Assembly: GCA_031363055.1 (NCBI GenBank)
Contig: JANLTP010000018.1
Span: 1 to 17,218, forward strand
Source of the DNA: JANLTP01 sp031363055
GTDB lineage: Bacteria; Pseudomonadota; Gammaproteobacteria; Burkholderiales; Burkholderiaceae_E
Direction of reading: 5' to 3'
DNA: 17,218 nucleotides
Shown here: piece by piece, positions 14,797 through 17,218 of the stretch
Layout of the letters: each line of letters starts with the position of its first letter
Position numbering within the stretch: position 1 is the stretch's first letter
Position numbers and translations under genes: made by a program
The notes under the pieces: model-generated
Seen by the model: only the letters and a program-made list of their open reading frames with translations
Told to the model about the DNA's origin: nothing
The model's database searches: none

Positions 14797-15243
14797 TCAA
14801 TTGGCTTCCGGTACGGGCGCTGGCCGGTCACGATTAAACGCCTCGAAAAACTCGAATACGCCCATCCCGGCGAGCATGCTGATCACGAATACCAGCGCCT
14901 TGATCTCGCCCATGCCCATTGCCACCAAAGCCGGCCCGGGGCAGAAGCCTGCAAGACCCCAGCCGATGCCGAACAGCGAACTTCCAAGCAATAGACGTCG
15001 GTCGATCTGGACCGAACGCGGAAAGTTCATTTCGGCACCGAGCAGGGACCGCTTACGGTGCCGTGCGGCGAAGAATGCCAACGCGCCAATAACGATTGCA
15101 CCCGCCATGACAAAGGCCAGTGATGGATCCCAGCCACCGGCCAGATCGAGAAAGCCTAGTACCTTGGCAGGATTGCTCATACCAGAGGCGATCAGGCCGA
15201 GCCCAAACACCAAGCCGGCGAGTAAAGACGTGAACGTCAACAT
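14797..15243 (-). CDS. YeeE/YedE half-transporter (DUF395/Sulf_transp), PmpB-like
   Basis: This is a 148-residue membrane protein with four hydrophobic helices. SGMSNPAKVLGFLD (20-33) and GWGLAGFCPGPALV with C101 are the hallmarks of the smaller YeeE/YedE half. Family members transport thiosulfate or related sulfur compounds; paired half-proteins (PmpA/PmpB) probably combine to make one full YeeE-like unit. The upstream half lies nine bases before its start, so both are made from the same message. In the BigR-type gene neighbourhood the likely role is moving sulfane-sulfur species across the inner membrane (inference). Confidence 0.9.
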   Translation of the reverse strand: MLTFTSLLAGLVFGLGLIASGMSNPAKVLGFLDLAGGWDPSLAFVMAGAIVIGALAFFAARHRKRSLLGAEMNFPRSVQIDRRLLLGSSLFGIGWGLAGFCPGPALVAMGMGEIKALVFVISMLAGMGVFEFFEAFNRDRPAPVPEAN

Positions 15244-15252
15244 AGAGAATCC

Positions 15253-15687
15253 TTAGAGCATGAACACATGACGGCAGACAAACACCACAGCAAAGCCCGC
15301 GCCCATGAAGGCGAGCGTGGCAACAAATGAACGTAGCGAGAAGCGCGACAGACCGCAGACGCCGTGCCCGCTTGTGCAACCGGAACCGTAGCGGGTTCCC
15401 AGGCCTACCAACAGCCCGGCGGCGACCAGTACGCCAACGGACGCGTCGATTTGTGGACGCGGCAACGCTGTCAGCAGCCTGTATACAAGCGGCGACACCA
15501 CCAGCCCGGTCACAAAGGCCAAGCGCCACCGCCTATCGCCGTGAACCGGCATGAGCAGGCCACCCAGGATTCCGCTGATGCCAGCGATACGTCCGTTCAG
15601 TAACCAGAACATCGACGTGGCCAAGCCGATCAGCAGGCCACCGGCCAGTGCAGACCACGGTGTGAAAGCATTCCAAGCAATAGACAT
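15253..15687 (-). CDS. YeeE/YedE half-transporter (DUF395/Sulf_transp), PmpA-like
   Basis: This is a 144-residue membrane protein with four helices and the diagnostic GSGCTSGHGVCGLSR block. C104 and C111 are there; the first corresponds to the cysteine that in YeeE-type channels contacts the sulfur substrate. NGRIAGISGILGGLL (31-45) is the second family marker. Together with the downstream PmpB-like half it makes a complete two-part transporter. The ATG shares its A and T with the regulator stop (TAATG at 15689-15685), so it is translationally coupled to the ArsR-family gene and should be controlled with it. Confidence 0.92.
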   Translation of the reverse strand: MSIAWNAFTPWSALAGGLLIGLATSMFWLLNGRIAGISGILGGLLMPVHGDRRWRLAFVTGLVVSPLVYRLLTALPRPQIDASVGVLVAAGLLVGLGTRYGSGCTSGHGVCGLSRFSLRSFVATLAFMGAGFAVVFVCRHVFML

Positions 15688-16013
15688 TATTGTTCCTTCG
15701 AACAGTAAAGGCGATAAAGCACCGCGAGAATTTCCAGCAGCGCCGGGTTAGCCACGTTGTAATAAATATGTTTGCCTTGCCGTCGGGTGTCCACGACTCC
15801 TTCAGCGCGCAGCACACCCAGTTGTTGCGACAAGGTTGGCTGCCGGATTTGCAACTGCTCTTGCAATTCGCTGACGCACATCTCGCCCTGCGAAAGCTGA
15901 CACAGCAACAGCAAGCGATCTTCGTTGGCAAGCACCTTCAGTGAGGCCACCGCCAGGCTCGCGCCCGCGCGCAGGAGCTGCGGGTCGATCACAGTTGACC
16001 GCTGCGGCTTCAT
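15687..16013 (-). CDS. bigR: ArsR-family persulfide-sensing repressor, BigR/SqrR-like
   Basis: This is a 108-residue winged-helix dimeric repressor. LKVLANEDRLLLLCQL, the recognition region QPTLSQQLGVLRAEGVV and the wing TRRQGKHIYYN are typical ArsR elements. C46 (in GEMCVSEL) and C104 (in RLYCSKE) occupy the positions of the cysteine pair that in BigR and SqrR forms a disulfide or polysulfide bridge in response to sulfide/persulfide; C38 is extra. No metal-binding CxC of arsenic or cadmium sensors is visible. The gene heads an operon with the two YeeE/YedE halves and diverges from the persulfide-dioxygenase-like gene across 153 bases that contain an AT-rich inverted repeat. It therefore probably represses both directions. 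No ribosome site is obvious; a nine-codon leader frame overlaps its ATG. Confidence 0.9.
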   Translation of the reverse strand: MKPQRSTVIDPQLLRAGASLAVASLKVLANEDRLLLLCQLSQGEMCVSELQEQLQIRQPTLSQQLGVLRAEGVVDTRRQGKHIYYNVANPALLEILAVLYRLYCSKEQ

Positions 16014-16039
16014 CGCGACGGCACGGCAGCAAGAATCAT
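16010..16039 (-). other. Nine-codon leader frame overlapping the regulator start
   Basis: ATG 16039 begins a nine-residue frame (MILAAVPSR) whose TGA overlaps the regulator ATG as ATGA. Since the regulator has no visible ribosome site, reinitiation after this mini-frame is possible. The leader itself also lacks a strong ribosome site, so it may be chance. Confidence 0.25.
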
Positions 16040-16064
16040 CGGAGGTCCAAAGAACGGTTTTTGA

Positions 16065-16092
16065 TTGACATCAATATACCAATAAATATATT
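16065..16092 (+). promoter_or_regulatory. Predicted sigma-70 promoter of the metallo-hydrolase gene
   Basis: A perfect -35 box TTGACA (16065-16070) is followed after 16 bases by TATATT (16087-16092). Both lie in a short AT-rich island within GC-rich sequence, about 75 bases before the gene. The -10 box is inside the inverted repeat at 16082-16098, as expected for a repressed promoter. Confidence 0.6.
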
Positions 16093-16101
16093 ATTTATCA
16101 A
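16073..16101 (-). promoter_or_regulatory. Predicted sigma-70 promoter of the regulator-transporter operon
   Basis: On the minus strand TTGATA (16101-16096) and TATATT (16078-16073) are separated by exactly 17 bases. This promoter interleaves face to face with the opposite one, and the inverted repeat at 16082-16098 occupies its spacer. Confidence 0.5.
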
Positions 16102-16107
16102 TATATT
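16082..16107. promoter_or_regulatory. Candidate BigR-type operator
   Basis: ATAAATA-TAT-TATTTAT (16082-16098) is a perfect inverted repeat with a 3-base centre. AATATATT also occurs twice, at 16085-16092 and 16100-16107, 15 bases apart. BigR is known to bind an AT-rich pseudopalindrome, and the site lies between its own gene and a typical target and overlaps both predicted promoters. Confidence 0.55.
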
Positions 16108-16166
16108 GTACACTCCAATCTTGTCTATTTCTTTGTCGCCGTTGTACTGCCTGCAGGAGCCCATAC

Positions 16167-17054
16167 ATGATTACACGCGCAACCATTGCGGCATTCTTCG
16201 ATGCTAAAACCTGGACGATCAGTTATGTAGTCAGCGATCCCGAAAGTCAGCGTGCAGCCATAATTGACGCGGTGCTTGATTACGATTTCAAATCAGGTCG
16301 CACCTCAACGCAGTCGGCCGACGCATTGCTGCACTACCTAGAGGAACGGCAACTGCAAGTCGACTGGATTCTGGAGACGCATGCGCATGCTGACCACCTG
16401 TCCGGCGCTCGCTATTTACAGCAACGCATCGGCGGGCGCATTGCTATCGGCGAAAACATCCGCATCGTGCAGCAGACCTTCAAGAAGCTCTATAACCTGG
16501 AGCGCAGCTTCCTTCCCGATGGCAGCCAGTTCGACCACCTGTTCCGGGACGGCGAAACGTTCATGATCGGCAATTTTCAGGTAACGGCGCTGCTGGTGCC
16601 GGGGCATACACCGGCCGATATGGCTTACCTCGTCGACGGAGCCATGTTTGTCGGTGACACATTGTTTATGCCCGACGTCGGTAGCGCGCGAGCCGACTTC
16701 CCCGGCGCAGATGCGCGAACCCTGTACCGCTCGATTCGCCGCTTACTCGCGCAACCGCTTGAAACGAAGATCTATGTCTGCCACGACTACCCACCCGATA
16801 GGCGTCTCCCCGCTTGGCAAACTACAGTAGCGCTGCAGCGAAGCGCCAATATCCATGTGCGCGATGAGATCACCGAGGATGAGTTCGTGGCGATGCGCAC
16901 CGCGCGTGACGCCACGCTCGATGTGCCAACCCTGATTCTGCCGGCGGTTCAGGTCAATGTGCGAGCGGGTCAGTTGCCGCCAGCCGATGCCAATGGTGTC
17001 GCCTACCTGCGTATTCCTTTGAATGCGCTGCCGATCAGAACTGCGATGATCTGA
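16167..17054 (+). CDS. blh: MBL-fold persulfide dioxygenase-like hydrolase (Blh/ETHE1 group)
   Basis: This is a 295-residue metallo-beta-lactamase-fold protein. The metal motif is THAHADH (H72, H74, D76, H77), followed by GHTPADM (His near 150), GDTLFMPDVGSARADFPG (Asp near 169) and CHDYPPD. The last two blocks are typical of ETHE1-type persulfide dioxygenases, which use mononuclear iron to oxidise glutathione persulfide to sulfite. The PDVGSARADFPGADARTLYRSI segment also marks the Blh proteins encoded next to BigR. The DUF442 sulfurtransferase domain found in some Blh proteins is absent. CAGGAG about eight bases before ATG 16167 supports the start. It is transcribed divergently from the regulator under a promoter overlapping the operator, so it should be induced by sulfide or persulfide. 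Confidence 0.92.
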   Translation: MITRATIAAFFDAKTWTISYVVSDPESQRAAIIDAVLDYDFKSGRTSTQSADALLHYLEERQLQVDWILETHAHADHLSGARYLQQRIGGRIAIGENIRIVQQTFKKLYNLERSFLPDGSQFDHLFRDGETFMIGNFQVTALLVPGHTPADMAYLVDGAMFVGDTLFMPDVGSARADFPGADARTLYRSIRRLLAQPLETKIYVCHDYPPDRRLPAWQTTVALQRSANIHVRDEITEDEFVAMRTARDATLDVPTLILPAVQVNVRAGQLPPADANGVAYLRIPLNALPIRTAMI

Positions 17055-17080
17055 CATCAAGCATAAATCGGCCCGTCCAC

Positions 17081-17218
17081 ATGTCCACCGCCATTTTCTC
17101 TACCATCCCTGTCCTTGCCTCGCTTGATCTGGCCGAGTCGGTACGCTTCTACGTCGAGCAACTGGGATTCGAGCAACGCCAGTATCTGCCAGACCGTTAT
17201 GCGATCGTCTCGCGCGAC
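17081..17218 (+). CDS. VOC-family (glyoxalase/bleomycin-resistance-like) protein, cut by the window end
   Basis: Only the first 46 residues are in the window. IPVLASLDLAESVRFYVEQLGF is the standard opening of a single-domain VOC or bleomycin-resistance-like protein, followed by the start of the second strand pair. It begins 26 bases after the metallo-hydrolase stop on the same strand and could be co-transcribed, but no clear ribosome site precedes ATG 17081. Function cannot be judged from the fragment. Confidence 0.75.
   Translation, partial: MSTAIFSTIPVLASLDLAESVRFYVEQLGFEQRQYLPDRYAIVSRD

Noticed and set aside
14628..14831. Extended N-terminus of the ABC binding protein
   Set aside because: A good ribosome site and a classical signal peptide start at 14627; the extension would place two hydrophobic segments in front of it.

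Overview
The window looks like chromosomal DNA of a proteobacterium, most likely a betaproteobacterium (Burkholderiales or a relative). This is inferred from gene content: a Bug/TctC periplasmic binding protein, a CcmH of the System I cytochrome c maturation type, a DUF938 methyltransferase-like protein, a phthalate-dioxygenase-like Rieske oxygenase and a BigR-type persulfide regulon. No RNA gene, CRISPR array or complete insertion sequence was recognised.

Layout. 1-640: a CcmH gene without its usual signal peptide and without neighbouring ccm genes. 640-3078 (minus): a class V (alanine/serine-glyoxylate type) aminotransferase followed by an MFS transporter, only 3 bases apart and in the same frame. 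3079-3503: a regulatory-looking intergenic region with phased direct repeats and a perfect palindrome. 3504-6829 (minus): a tightly packed operon of a VOC protein, an IlvD/Edd-family (probably sugar-acid) dehydratase with low-complexity repeats, and a Bug/TctC binding protein. 7022-7696 (plus): DUF938. 7697-8620: a decayed patch holding an ORF6N-domain fragment joined in frame, across one stop codon, to a fragment of a DNA alkylation repair HEAT-repeat protein. 8661-11092 (plus): a Rieske oxygenase translationally coupled to a PRISE-like (progesterone 5-beta-reductase/iridoid synthase family) reductase. 11105-14627 (minus): an operon with an ABC importer (binding protein, ATPase, permease) of the COG2984/COG1101/COG4120 type and a two-module VOC protein. 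14797-17054: a sulfide/persulfide module with two YeeE/YedE half-transporters and an ArsR/BigR-type regulator on the minus strand, divergent from a persulfide-dioxygenase-like metallo-hydrolase. The window ends inside another VOC gene.

How the genes may work together. The first 11 kb reads as small-molecule catabolism (uptake, dehydration, transamination, ring or C-H oxygenation, enone reduction), though no single pathway can be assigned. The right end is the best understood part. The BigR-like repressor carries the cysteine pair expected of a persulfide sensor. It and the metallo-hydrolase share a short AT-rich divergent promoter in which both predicted promoters overlap one inverted repeat. 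Persulfide would then relieve repression of both the dioxygenase and the regulator/transporter operon. The sequences that most deserve a second look are the Rieske-PRISE pair, the ABC-VOC operon, the decayed chimeric patch at 7.7-8.6 kb, and the repeat-bearing dehydratase.
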